A stretch of 64,000 bases of DNA, taken from contig JAFXQO010000074.1 in NCBI GenBank assembly GCA_017527065.1, positions 62,001 to 126,000 on the forward strand, given 5' to 3'. Origin of the DNA: Clostridia bacterium (GTDB taxonomy: Bacteria; Bacillota; Clostridia; Christensenellales; Aristaeellaceae). Of the stretch, positions 9,379 to 16,524 are shown piece after piece. The notes under the pieces were generated by a model. It ran no database searches and had not been told where the DNA came from. It worked only from the letters and a program-made list of their open reading frames with translations. The position numbers were made by a program, and so were the translations under genes. Each line of letters begins with the position of its first letter. Within the stretch, counting starts at the first letter, position 1.

Positions 9379-9426
9379 CGCGGCAAGGCTTCATATATAT
9401 ATTTGTATGAAAAGCGAGATGTGACC

Positions 9427-10140
9427 ATGCTTCTCTTTTATCTGCGCCACGGCGACCCCATTTATTCCCCCGACAGCCTGACCCCGCTGGGAGAGCGGCA
9501 GGCCGAGGCGCTGGGGCGGCGGCTCAGCCAGATGGGGCTGGACGAGATATACGCCTCCAGCTCGAACCGCGCCCAGCTCACCGCCAGGCCGACCTGCGAG
9601 ATGCTCAAAAAGGAAATGAACATCCTCGACTGGGCCAACGAAAGCTACGCCTGGCAGCAGCTCGCCCTGCCCTATCGGGAGGGGCGCACCTGGGTCTTCC
9701 AGCACCCGGACTACACCGAGGCGCTGGCCAGCGAAGAGGCGCGCGCCCTGGGCCGCCGCTGGTATGAGCATCCGGCCTTCGCGGGCACGACGCTGGGCGA
9801 GGGAGTGAAGCGCGTGCAGCGGGAGGCGGACGGCTGGCTGGCCGGGTTCGGCTACCGCCACGACCTGGAAAAGAACATGTATTACAGCGAGGGCGGCAAC
9901 GGAAAGCGCGTGGCGCTGTTCGCGCACCAGGGCTTCAGCACCGCGTTTTTCAGCTGCGTGCTGGACATCCCCTATCCGCAGTACGCCCTCCACTTCGACA
10001 TGCAGCACAGCGGCATGTCGGTGATCCATTTCCCGGAGGAGAAAGGCTGGGTCGTGCCCAAGGCGCTGCAGATCTCAAACGACGCCCATCTCTACCGGGC
10101 TGGCCTGCCCACGCTGTATAATAATAAGGTAAGGATCTGA
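9427..10140 (+). CDS. Histidine phosphatase superfamily protein (phosphoglycerate-mutase-like)
   Basis: The catalytic motif LRHGDP lies at residues 6-11 of the chosen start, and the second core His is in LFAHQGFS near residue 165. This fits branch 1 of the histidine phosphatases, which form a phosphohistidine during catalysis. Length 237 aa. I chose the ATG at 9427, which puts the RHG motif directly at the N-terminus as usual, over an in-frame TTG at 9403. The substrate is unknown; the family includes sugar-phosphate and nucleotide phosphatases as well as mutases. It sits between an aminopeptidase and a UroD-like gene in one transcription unit. Confidence 0.85.
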   Translation: MLLFYLRHGDPIYSPDSLTPLGERQAEALGRRLSQMGLDEIYASSSNRAQLTARPTCEMLKKEMNILDWANESYAWQQLALPYREGRTWVFQHPDYTEALASEEARALGRRWYEHPAFAGTTLGEGVKRVQREADGWLAGFGYRHDLEKNMYYSEGGNGKRVALFAHQGFSTAFFSCVLDIPYPQYALHFDMQHSGMSVIHFPEEKGWVVPKALQISNDAHLYRAGLPTLYNNKVRI

Positions 10141-10153
10141 ACGAGGTGACGAC

Positions 10154-11281
10154 ATGAGGACCATCCAGCCCATCCGCAAGCCCTGGGCCGGCGTCATGAC
10201 CGGCCGCGAGCGCTTCAACCGCCAGATGCACTACCAGAGCGTGGACCGCTGCTTCAACATGGAATTTGGCTACTGGAAGGAGAACTTCAAGCTCTGGCCG
10301 CTGTTTTATGAAAACGGCGTCACCAACAACGCCGAGGCGGACGTGTTCTTCGCCTTCGACAAATTCGCCTCCGTGGGCGGCGCGACCTGGATGTGCCCGC
10401 CCTTCGAGGAGAAGGAGGTGGGCCGCAGCGGCAACAGGATCACCCTCATCAACGCCGACGGCCTCATGGCCGAGGTGCTGGCCTCCGGCAAGGACACTAT
10501 CCCCCACTACCTCAAATCCTCCGTGACCACGCCGGAGGACTGGGCGCGGGTGAAGGAGGAGCACTTCGACCGCGGCGCGCCGGGCCGTAAGATCGACGTG
10601 GCGGCGCTGAAGGCGAGGCATCCCGAGGACCGGGACTACCCGCTGGGCGTGCACTGCGGCTCCATGATCGGCAAGGTGCGCGACATGCTCACCTTCGAGG
10701 GCCTGGCCTACGCCTGCTACGATTACCCGGAGATGGTGGAGGATATGGTGGAGACCTGCTGCCTGCTGGTGGAGGACGCGCTGGACCAGCTGCTGCCGCA
10801 TTTCACCTTCGACTACGCCTCCGGCTGGGAGGACATCTGCTTCAAGAACGGGCCGATCGTCTCCGTGCCCTTCTTCCGCGACGTGGTCATGCCGCGCTAC
10901 AAGCGCATCCGCAAAAAACTGGACGCATACGGCATCGACATCTGGTATACCGACTGCGACGGCGACGTGCGGCCGATACTGCCTTACCTGCTGGAGGGCG
11001 GCATCAACTGCCTGTTCCCCTTTGAGGTGAACAGCTGCGCCCATCCGGGCGAGCTGCTGGACCAGTACGACGGCCAGCTGCGCATCATGGGCGGCTTCGA
11101 CAAGATGCAGCTCGGCGCGGGGCGCGAGGCCATCCGGGCGTACATGAAAACGCTGGAGAAATACGTCGCCCGCGGCGGCTACATCCCCTTCTGCGATCAC
11201 CGCTGCCCGCCCAACGTGAACCCGGATGACTACCTCTACTACCTCGACCTGAAGGAGAGGACCTTCGGAATGAAGGCGTAA
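10154..11281 (+). CDS. Uroporphyrinogen decarboxylase-like protein (function unknown)
   Basis: 375 aa of the URO-D/MtaA/CmuA fold. The N-terminus MTGRERFNRQMHYQSVDRC matches the family pattern of a basic helix followed by a DR turn. Later IWYTDCDGDVRPILPYLLEGG and the end FCDHRCPPNVNPDDYLYYLD correspond to the barrel segments that bind substrate or metal. No haem-pathway genes are nearby, so true haem synthesis is unlikely. Such genes in anaerobes are often methyl-transfer or sugar-catabolism-linked proteins of unknown activity. GAGGTGAC precedes the ATG 13 nt after the phosphatase gene. Confidence 0.82.
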   Translation: MRTIQPIRKPWAGVMTGRERFNRQMHYQSVDRCFNMEFGYWKENFKLWPLFYENGVTNNAEADVFFAFDKFASVGGATWMCPPFEEKEVGRSGNRITLINADGLMAEVLASGKDTIPHYLKSSVTTPEDWARVKEEHFDRGAPGRKIDVAALKARHPEDRDYPLGVHCGSMIGKVRDMLTFEGLAYACYDYPEMVEDMVETCCLLVEDALDQLLPHFTFDYASGWEDICFKNGPIVSVPFFRDVVMPRYKRIRKKLDAYGIDIWYTDCDGDVRPILPYLLEGGINCLFPFEVNSCAHPGELLDQYDGQLRIMGGFDKMQLGAGREAIRAYMKTLEKYVARGGYIPFCDHRCPPNVNPDDYLYYLDLKERTFGMKA

Positions 11282-11350
11282 GGGCGTTCCGCCCGACCGC
11301 CGAAGACGACGCCGGCCGCTGAGCAGCGGAGGCTGAAAACAGAGGGTACA

Positions 11351-11716
11351 ATGCGCGCGCGGAATAACGCCCTGATGGAAAACGCCCGGAAGCTCCGCAA
11401 GGCCATGACAAAAGAGGAACGCCATCTCTGGTATGACTTCTTGCGCCTTTATCCCGTCCGTTTCCGGCGTCAGGAAATACTTGGCAATTATATCGCGGAT
11501 TTCTTTTGCAGTTCAGCCCGGATTGTGATCGAGTTGGACGGGTCGCAGCACTACGGGGCAGAAGGAGAAATGCGCGATAAAAAGAGAACCGCCGATCTGA
11601 ACGCCATGGGCTATGAAGTCATCCGATTCAGCAATCTGGATGTCATGCGAAATTTCGACGGCGTTTGCTCGGAAATAGATTCTATTATAAGGAAGAAAAT
11701 CAAGACGCGAAGGTAA
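11351..11716 (+). CDS. DUF559-domain protein, nuclease-like (Vsr/PD-(D/E)XK fold), copy 1
   Basis: A 121-aa single-domain protein. The family core is visible: LRKAMTKEERHLWYDFLR, FRRQEILGNYIADFFC, VIELDGSQHY, then a basic stretch and VIRFSNLDVM. The Asp of IADFF and the Glu-x-Asp of IELDG are the expected metal-binding residues of a PD-(D/E)XK-type active site. DUF559 proteins are related to the very-short-patch repair endonuclease, but their job is not established. Base composition is less GC-rich than the upstream genes. It follows the UroD-like gene and is directly followed by three hairpin repeats (11731-11896). A second, divergent copy lies at 44461. Confidence 0.87.
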   Translation: MRARNNALMENARKLRKAMTKEERHLWYDFLRLYPVRFRRQEILGNYIADFFCSSARIVIELDGSQHYGAEGEMRDKKRTADLNAMGYEVIRFSNLDVMRNFDGVCSEIDSIIRKKIKTRR

Positions 11717-11730
11717 TGCCGGAGTCTGGC

Positions 11731-11896
11731 CTCCCCTTGCAGGGGAGCTACGATTGCCGAGGTCTAGCCTCCCCTGTCAAGGGGAGGTGCCGAGCGAAGC
11801 GAGGCGGAGGGGTTGGTATCGCCGCGCATAGCGTTTTCATTCGCTGGAAGCTGACTCCTCAGGCGCTGCGCGCCAGCTCCCCTGCAAGGGGAGCCT
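11731..11896. repeat. Cluster of three hairpin repeats next to DUF559 copy 1
   Basis: Element 1 is CTCCCCT-tgc-AGGGGAG (11731-11747). Element 2 is CCTCCCC-tgtcaa-GGGGAGG (11768-11787) followed by a second arm ending GGAGGGGTTGG. Element 3, inverted, pairs GGCGC/GCGCC (11862-11873) with CTCCCCT-gca-AGGGGAG (11877-11893). The shared logic is one short GC stem beside one CCCCT/AGGGG stem. Confidence 0.8.
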
Positions 11897-12096
11897 CTCT
11901 GCGCCGGGGCATTCGCCTCCTTTCGCAAAGAACTTTCCCCCGGAATTGTCGTTTCTCCATCGATTTTACAACAAAGCCGCCGCAAAATGCGTCGAAAGAC
12001 GTCATAATTTGAAACATTTTGCCGGTCTTTATTGCCAAACTGGGGAGCGGGACATAGTTTTGTAATAAATTTAACATTGTCCGGGGCAAAAAAGTA

Positions 12097-12125
12097 TTGC
12101 AATGTATTGGGACATATGGTAAGAT
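12097..12125 (+). promoter_or_regulatory. Putative promoter of the surface-protein/sortase locus
   Basis: TTGCAA and TAAGAT with a 17-nt spacer. It implies a 5' leader of about 260 nt before the TTG start at 12391. Confidence 0.5.
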
Positions 12126-12139
12126 AATACTGCGTCCGG

Positions 12140-12188
12140 TGCATGCGGTTCGCCAGGTGGACTCAGGGTTCGGGTGAACCGTCATGCA
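12140..12188 (+). ncRNA. Stable stem in the leader of the surface-protein gene
   Basis: TGCATG plus CGGTTC (12140-12151) pair with GAACCG plus CATGCA (12176-12188) with one bulged T: a 12-bp stem with a 24-nt purine-rich loop, close to the predicted transcription start. I do not recognise it as a known riboswitch class. Confidence 0.5.
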
Positions 12189-12273
12189 TGGGCGGTATAT
12201 TTTAAGAATTTTGACCGGAGCAGAGTGAGTTCCGGTATTGGTTGTCCCTGATCACTCAAGGAGGTGAAAAAAC

Positions 12274-12339
12274 GTGCGCAAGCAGTTTTTTCGGTTGCGC
12301 GATCCTACAGCAACCGGACGCATCAGGAAACTGATTTGA
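12274..12339 (+). CDS. Putative 21-aa leader peptide
   Basis: GTG start, sequence VRKQFFRLRDPTATGRIRKLI (initiator Met), stop at 12337. It is preceded by AAGGAGGTGA (12258-12267), a full match to the 16S anti-Shine-Dalgarno tail and stronger than that of any other gene in the window. It ends 51 nt before the surface-protein gene and lies across two mutually exclusive stems. The peptide is basic and resembles no family I know. A strong ribosome site on such a short ORF suggests that translating it matters for control, not the peptide itself. Confidence 0.5.
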   Translation: MRKQFFRLRDPTATGRIRKLI

Positions 12340-12370
12340 AACAAAATCGGAAGAACTGATTAGTTTTTTT
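12276..12370 (+). promoter_or_regulatory. Alternative stems and weak terminator before the surface-protein gene
   Basis: GCGCAA (12276-12281) can pair with TTGCGC (12295-12300), or CGGTTGC (12292-12298) with GCAACCG (12310-12316); the two exclude each other. Next come ATCAG-gaaa-CTGAT (12322-12335) and AATCGG-aagaa-CTGATT (12345-12361) followed by AGTTTTTTT, which is terminator-like. ATCAG could also pair with the CTGAT of the terminator. This looks like an attenuator tied to the leader ORF. Confidence 0.45.
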
Positions 12371-12390
12371 GAAGCGAGGAGGAATTTGCC

Positions 12391-13653
12391 TTGAAGAAGT
12401 TTATTATTTTCCTGCTGGCTGCGCTGCTCGTGGTTGCCATGGGCACCATCGCCGTCGCTTCTGCTGCGGAAACCAGTGGCACGACCGGCAAGCAGACCGG
12501 TGAGTTTGGCAACGGCACCCTGAGCGACGGCTCTGACAACATTTCCGGCCATGTGACTGGCAAGGATCAGAAAGCCTGCGACGGCGTCAATCACACCTAT
12601 GTGCCCTTCGTCATCACCGCCAGCTGCGACGGCGCTGAGTACACCATCCAGGTCTGCAGCGGCTGCGGCCATGAGAAGACTCAGTCTGAAGGCGCGGATT
12701 GGCGCGTGAAGACCGGCGACGCTCTCGGCCATGTTTGGGACGAGGCCAACGCCGTGATCGTTTCCAAGGGCGATTGCCAGACCCCCGGTTCCGTGACCAA
12801 GACCTGCAAGCGCTGCGGCGCCACCAAGACCTTCGCCACCGAAGGCTCCCACAACTGGAGCGACTGGTCCGTCGTTGCCAAGGAGACCTGCGTGCAGGCC
12901 GGCACCTATAAGCGTTACTGCTCGATCTGCGGCAAGGTCGACGTCAAGAACGTGGTTCCCACCGGCAAGCACATCTTCGACGCCAAGTCCGTGAAGAAGA
13001 AGGCCACCTGCACCGCTTGGGGCACCTATGAGGCCCAGTGCACGCTGTGCGGCAAGTACTTCACCTACAGTGGCAATGACACCGACGCGACCAAGGACGG
13101 CACCATCGTGCTGAAGATCGCGAAGCGCAACCACAACATGGGCGCTGCCGTTGTCACGGCCGCGACCTGCCAGAAGGATGGCCAGATTGTGCAGCGCTGC
13201 CTGAACACCATGGCTACCGAGCTGTATGAGGCTTGCGACTATGTCGTGACCACCACCATCTCCAAGGACACCATGGCTTACAACCCCGCTGTCAAGGATA
13301 CCATCAAGAAGTATCACAACCTGAAGTGGGTGCCCGAGACCAAGGACGGCATGGTCGGCCATTATGCCTGCACCGTGGCTGGCTGCGACTACGTGTCTCA
13401 GGAAGTGGTTAAGTACTCTGGCGATCCCAATGCGGTCTCCAAGACCAGCACTGGCACCGCCGTTGCTACCGGCACCACCACCAGCAAGACCACCGGCAAG
13501 ACCACCGGCAAGACCTCTTCTTCCACCAACAAGAAGGGCGTCAGCATCCCGAAGACCAACGACACCACCAGCAATCTGCCCTATGTGCTGATCGCTGTCG
13601 CGTTCGTCGGCCTGGTTGCTCTGGTCGCTTCCAAGAAGAAGGTTAACGGCTAA
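12391..13653 (+). CDS. Sortase-anchored surface protein with cysteine-motif repeats
   Basis: 420 aa, exported and probably cell-wall bound. A signal peptide (MKKFIIFLLAALLVVAMG, cleavage near ASA/AE) is followed by about five repeats of 45-60 residues, each built around a CxxCG pair (CSGCGHEK, CKRCGATK, CSICGKVD, CTLCGKYF) with a distal C and a GH or HN turn. A Thr/Ser/Lys-rich linker follows. The C-terminus has IPKTN (386-390), a hydrophobic span and the basic tail SKKKVNG: a sorting signal with Ile and Asn where LPxTG is usual. The TTG start follows GAGGAGG. The paired sortase is next. Whether the cysteines bind metal or form disulfides is unknown. Codon use is more T-ending than its neighbours, suggesting high expression or a different origin. 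Confidence 0.85.
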   Translation: MKKFIIFLLAALLVVAMGTIAVASAAETSGTTGKQTGEFGNGTLSDGSDNISGHVTGKDQKACDGVNHTYVPFVITASCDGAEYTIQVCSGCGHEKTQSEGADWRVKTGDALGHVWDEANAVIVSKGDCQTPGSVTKTCKRCGATKTFATEGSHNWSDWSVVAKETCVQAGTYKRYCSICGKVDVKNVVPTGKHIFDAKSVKKKATCTAWGTYEAQCTLCGKYFTYSGNDTDATKDGTIVLKIAKRNHNMGAAVVTAATCQKDGQIVQRCLNTMATELYEACDYVVTTTISKDTMAYNPAVKDTIKKYHNLKWVPETKDGMVGHYACTVAGCDYVSQEVVKYSGDPNAVSKTSTGTAVATGTTTSKTTGKTTGKTSSSTNKKGVSIPKTNDTTSNLPYVLIAVAFVGLVALVASKKKVNG

Positions 13654-13660
13654 TTGACCC

Positions 13661-13717
13661 GGGGCGGTTGAGCGGTAATGTTAGGATCGCACATTGCCGC
13701 TTGACCGCCCCTTTTTT
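13661..13717 (+). terminator. Strong terminator after the surface-protein gene
   Basis: GGGGCGGTTGAGCGGTAATG and CATTGCCGCTTGACCGCCCC form a 20-bp stem with three non-Watson-Crick positions, followed by TTTTTT. The sortase gene starts 40 nt later, so it is either read through at a low level or has its own start. Confidence 0.88.
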
Positions 13718-13758
13718 CGCGTCTGTCCCCATTACTATTTCCCAGGAGGATAACCACT

Positions 13759-14715
13759 ATGAGCGAGAAAAGCCGCAAGAACAAAAAAAGGGCAAAGAAG
13801 ACAAAGATGAAGATTTACCGCATCGTCGGAATCGCGCTTTTGCTTGTTCTTGTCATCGGCGTTGCCTGGCTCGGTAAGCAGAAACTCGATGAGAAGCAGC
13901 GCAACGAAGCCAACGCGGCGCTGCAGAGCCTCTATCATAACCCGGTGAAGGCGCAGAAAGACGCCGGAGCCGAATCCTCTGGCAACGGAGACGATACCAA
14001 ACAGTCGAGCGCCTTGCTCCCCGTGACCGCGCTGACAGCCGCGTCAGCTCCCGCAGCCGGCGACGAGCTCATCTTTCAGAGCGATTTTGACGAGCTCTAC
14101 GCCGTCAACCCGGATGTTGTCGGGTGGATCGACGTTGGCAATTACATGAGCATGCCCGTCGTCTACAGGGACAACTCCTTCTACATGAATCACGATTACT
14201 ATGGCAATCCGGATAACGCCGGAACCCTGTTCATAAACGAAGCCAACACCATCTGGCCCCAGGGCGATCAGCCCGCCGACCAAAACCTGCTCTTCCACGG
14301 GCACAACATGCGTGACGGCTCCATCTTCGGCGACCTGGACGATTACCGTAAGCTCGATTACTTGCAGGAAAACGTCATCGTCTATTTCCGCACGATCTAT
14401 GACTATGACCCGATCCCGTATGTGATCTACTCCGCCTTCGACATGTCGGCTACGCCCGGCGAGTCCGGCTACTTCGACGTCGGCTACATCAACTTCGACA
14501 ACGACGCCGAGTTTGAGGAGTACACGGGCACAGTGCTGCGCCGTTCCTTCTACAACATGCCCTACGGCGTGCAGCGCGACGACCGCATGCTGTCGCTGTT
14601 GACCTGCTCCTACAGCAATGAGAACGGCCGGTTCGTTCTCTTCTGCCGCCAGCTCCACGAAGGCGAAACGGTCGAAAGCGTCCTCGAAGCCGCCAAGCTG
14701 ATTACGAAGAAGTAA
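13759..14715 (+). CDS. Class B sortase
   Basis: 318 aa. Membrane-anchored transpeptidase that cleaves a sorting signal and links the protein to peptidoglycan or to another protein. A very basic N-terminus precedes one membrane span (about residues 20-38), so the catalytic domain is outside. The catalytic residues are His182 in LLFHGHNMRDGSIFG, Cys283 in LLTCSY, and Arg291 in NGRFVLF, with sortase B-type spacing. VVGWIDVGN is a typical class B lead-in. Its substrate is very likely the protein encoded just upstream. AGGAGG precedes the ATG. The linker at residues 60-105 is long and low in complexity. Confidence 0.93.
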   Translation: MSEKSRKNKKRAKKTKMKIYRIVGIALLLVLVIGVAWLGKQKLDEKQRNEANAALQSLYHNPVKAQKDAGAESSGNGDDTKQSSALLPVTALTAASAPAAGDELIFQSDFDELYAVNPDVVGWIDVGNYMSMPVVYRDNSFYMNHDYYGNPDNAGTLFINEANTIWPQGDQPADQNLLFHGHNMRDGSIFGDLDDYRKLDYLQENVIVYFRTIYDYDPIPYVIYSAFDMSATPGESGYFDVGYINFDNDAEFEEYTGTVLRRSFYNMPYGVQRDDRMLSLLTCSYSNENGRFVLFCRQLHEGETVESVLEAAKLITKK

Positions 14716-14730
14716 TTCGCAAAATGATGT

Positions 14731-14775
14731 AAGCCCGCCGCTTTTCCAGAATGGAGAGAAGCGGCGGCTTTTTCT
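14731..14775 (+). terminator. Terminator after the sortase gene
   Basis: AAGCCCGCCGCTTTTCC pairs with GGAGAGAAGCGGCGGCTT (imperfect stem), followed by TTTTTC. Confidence 0.8.
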
Positions 14776-14836
14776 TCACCAGGCACGGGGAGACGGCCTC
14801 CCCTGAGAGATTTATACAGGATAAGGCGGTGACACC

Positions 14837-15925
14837 ATGAACGAACGGGATAAATACCGCGGCTGCCTGATTGGCGGCGCGGCCGGCGACGCGCTGGGCT
14901 ACGCGGTGGAATTCATCGGCGAAAAGGAGATTTTTCGCTGCTTCGGCGAGCGGGGCATCACGCGGTACGCGCTGACGCGGGGCGAGGCGTATATCTCGGA
15001 CGACACCCAGATGACGCTGTTCACCGCCGCGGGCCTGCTGGCCCATAAGGCGCGTAACAGCAAAGACCTGCCCACCGCGCTGGTGAATGAGAGCTATAAG
15101 GACTGGCTGATCACCCAGAACGGGCGCTATCCGCTGAAACCCGGGCGCTATGTCTCCTGGCTGATGGGCGAGGGCGATCTGTTCTGCCCCCGCGCGCCGG
15201 GCAACACCTGCCTCGCGGCGCTGCGGCAGGGCGGCGGCGGGACGCCGGATGATCCCATCAACAACAGCAAGGGCTGCGGCGGCGTGATGCGCGCGGCCCC
15301 GGCCGGGCTCTTTTTCTGCGGCGAGGCGGGCAAATCGGCCGACGCGGCCCTGCTGGGCGCGCGGGTCACGGCGCTGACCCACGGGCATCCGTTGGGCTGG
15401 CTGCCGGGCGCGGCGCTGGCGCAGATCGTGTATGAGGTCGTGCGGGGCGAGCGTGTCGCCGCCGCCGCCGCGCACGCGCTGGACACCATCGACGCCCTCT
15501 GGCCGGATGCCGGCTCGCGGGTTTTCTTCCGCGCGCTGATGGAAAAGGCCGCGGCCCTGGCCGAAGAAGGCGGTAGCGATCTGGACGCCATCCACGCCCT
15601 CGGCGAGGGCTGGACGGGCGACGAGGCCATGGCCATCGCCCTGTACTGCGCGATCAGGTATGAGGACGACATCGACCGCGCGCTCATCGCCGCGGTGAAC
15701 CACAAGGGCGACAGCGACTCCACCGGCGCGGTGGCGGGCAACATCGTCGGCGCGCGCGTGGGGCTTGACCGCATCCCGGAAAAGTACCTCGAAAAGCTGG
15801 AGCTCAGGCAGGTCATACTGACCGTGGCGGACGATCTGTGGCGCGCCGCCTTTCCCGGCGAAGACGGCGAAGGGGACGCCTGGACGGCAAGGTATCAGGG
15901 CATGATCGTGGAAAAGAAGGCGTAA
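14837..15925 (+). CDS. ADP-ribosylglycohydrolase family protein
   Basis: 362 aa of the DraG/ARH fold, which removes ADP-ribose from proteins or small molecules using two Mg ions. Seen: RGCLIGGAAGDALGYAVEF at the N-terminus, SDDTQMTLFTAAGL near residue 55 with metal-binding Thr/Asp, and KGDSDSTGAVAGNIVGA near residue 290 with the second Asp pair. It stands alone between two terminators. The partner ADP-ribosyltransferase is not in the window. Some relatives act on other ribosyl or crystallin-like substrates, so the precise target is open. Confidence 0.9.
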   Translation: MNERDKYRGCLIGGAAGDALGYAVEFIGEKEIFRCFGERGITRYALTRGEAYISDDTQMTLFTAAGLLAHKARNSKDLPTALVNESYKDWLITQNGRYPLKPGRYVSWLMGEGDLFCPRAPGNTCLAALRQGGGGTPDDPINNSKGCGGVMRAAPAGLFFCGEAGKSADAALLGARVTALTHGHPLGWLPGAALAQIVYEVVRGERVAAAAAHALDTIDALWPDAGSRVFFRALMEKAAALAEEGGSDLDAIHALGEGWTGDEAMAIALYCAIRYEDDIDRALIAAVNHKGDSDSTGAVAGNIVGARVGLDRIPEKYLEKLELRQVILTVADDLWRAAFPGEDGEGDAWTARYQGMIVEKKA

Positions 15926-15938
15926 CCGCCGCGCAAGG

Positions 15939-15982
15939 GCGCCGCCTCAGGACGCGTTCGTCTTGAGGCGGCCCGTTTTTTT
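15939..15982 (+). terminator. Terminator after the ADP-ribosylglycohydrolase gene
   Basis: GCCGCCTCAGGACG-cgtt-CGTCTTGAGGCGGC with a run of eight T: a strong intrinsic terminator. Confidence 0.9.
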
Positions 15983-16016
15983 TGCGTAAAGGATCGGCTT
16001 TCCGGCACGCGAATGG

Positions 16017-16045
16017 TTGCAATGTACAACTATTCGTGCTATAAT
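16017..16045 (+). promoter_or_regulatory. Promoter with overlapping MarR-type operator
   Basis: TTGCAA and TATAAT with a 17-nt spacer. The -35 lies inside GTTGCAATGTACAAC (16016-16030), an imperfect palindrome with GTTG/CAAC ends like known MarR-family operators. The regulator encoded just downstream may repress its own operon here. Confidence 0.65.
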
Positions 16046-16073
16046 GCAAATCAAAACGAGAGGGAGGCGCGCC

Positions 16074-16496
16074 ATGAAGCACAGGGAGCTTGGAAATCTG
16101 CTGCGCATCAGCCGCTGCTTCGACATCTACCGCCGCCAGCAGCTGAAGGACGTGGACATATACCCGGCGCTGCATCTGTTCGTGAGCCACGTCTGCCGCC
16201 ATCCGGGGTGCAATCAGGAGACGCTGGCGGAGGCGCTGTGCGTCGACAAGACCACCGTGGCCCATCATCTGGCGAAGCTGGAGGAGAAGGGCTACATCAC
16301 CCGGCGCGTGGCCGAGTCGGACGCCCGCTGCCGCCAGGTCTATCCCACGGAAAAGGCGCTGGCGATCTATCCGCAGCTGCGCGCGGCCTACGACGCGTTC
16401 TACGACGGCCTGCTGGAGAGCCTGACGCCGGAGGACCGGGAGGCGGTGGAGCGGCTGAGCGAGGCGCTCTACCGGAACGCCAGAGGCATGGTTTGA
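16074..16496 (+). CDS. MarR-family transcriptional regulator
   Basis: 140 aa, a winged helix-turn-helix dimer. LFVSHVCRHPGCNQETLAEALCVDKTTVAHHLAKLEEKGYI is the recognition region (positions about 40-80; only its ends need be compared), followed by the wing ESDARCRQVYPTEKA. It is first in an operon with two ABC exporter genes, the usual place for a drug-responsive repressor. The ATG at 16074 follows GGGAGG. In-frame upstream codons reach into the promoter and were not used. Confidence 0.92.
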   Translation: MKHRELGNLLRISRCFDIYRRQQLKDVDIYPALHLFVSHVCRHPGCNQETLAEALCVDKTTVAHHLAKLEEKGYITRRVAESDARCRQVYPTEKALAIYPQLRAAYDAFYDGLLESLTPEDREAVERLSEALYRNARGMV

Positions 16497-16524
16497 TACG
16501 CGAAAGGAGACGGGGAAAGACACT

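Larger units (their letters stand above)
11717..12390 (+). other. Long non-coding stretch: repeats, promoter and structured leader
   Basis: This 674-nt stretch holds three hairpin repeats (11731-11896), about 200 nt of AT-rich DNA, a promoter at 12097-12125, and a leader of about 260 nt for the surface-protein gene with a tiny ORF and several stems. Each is listed separately. Confidence 0.7.

Noticed and set aside
12097..12390. Cyclic-di-GMP or other known riboswitch before the surface-protein gene
   Set aside because: None of the conserved core sequences of the classes I know could be found. Only stems and a short ORF are visible.
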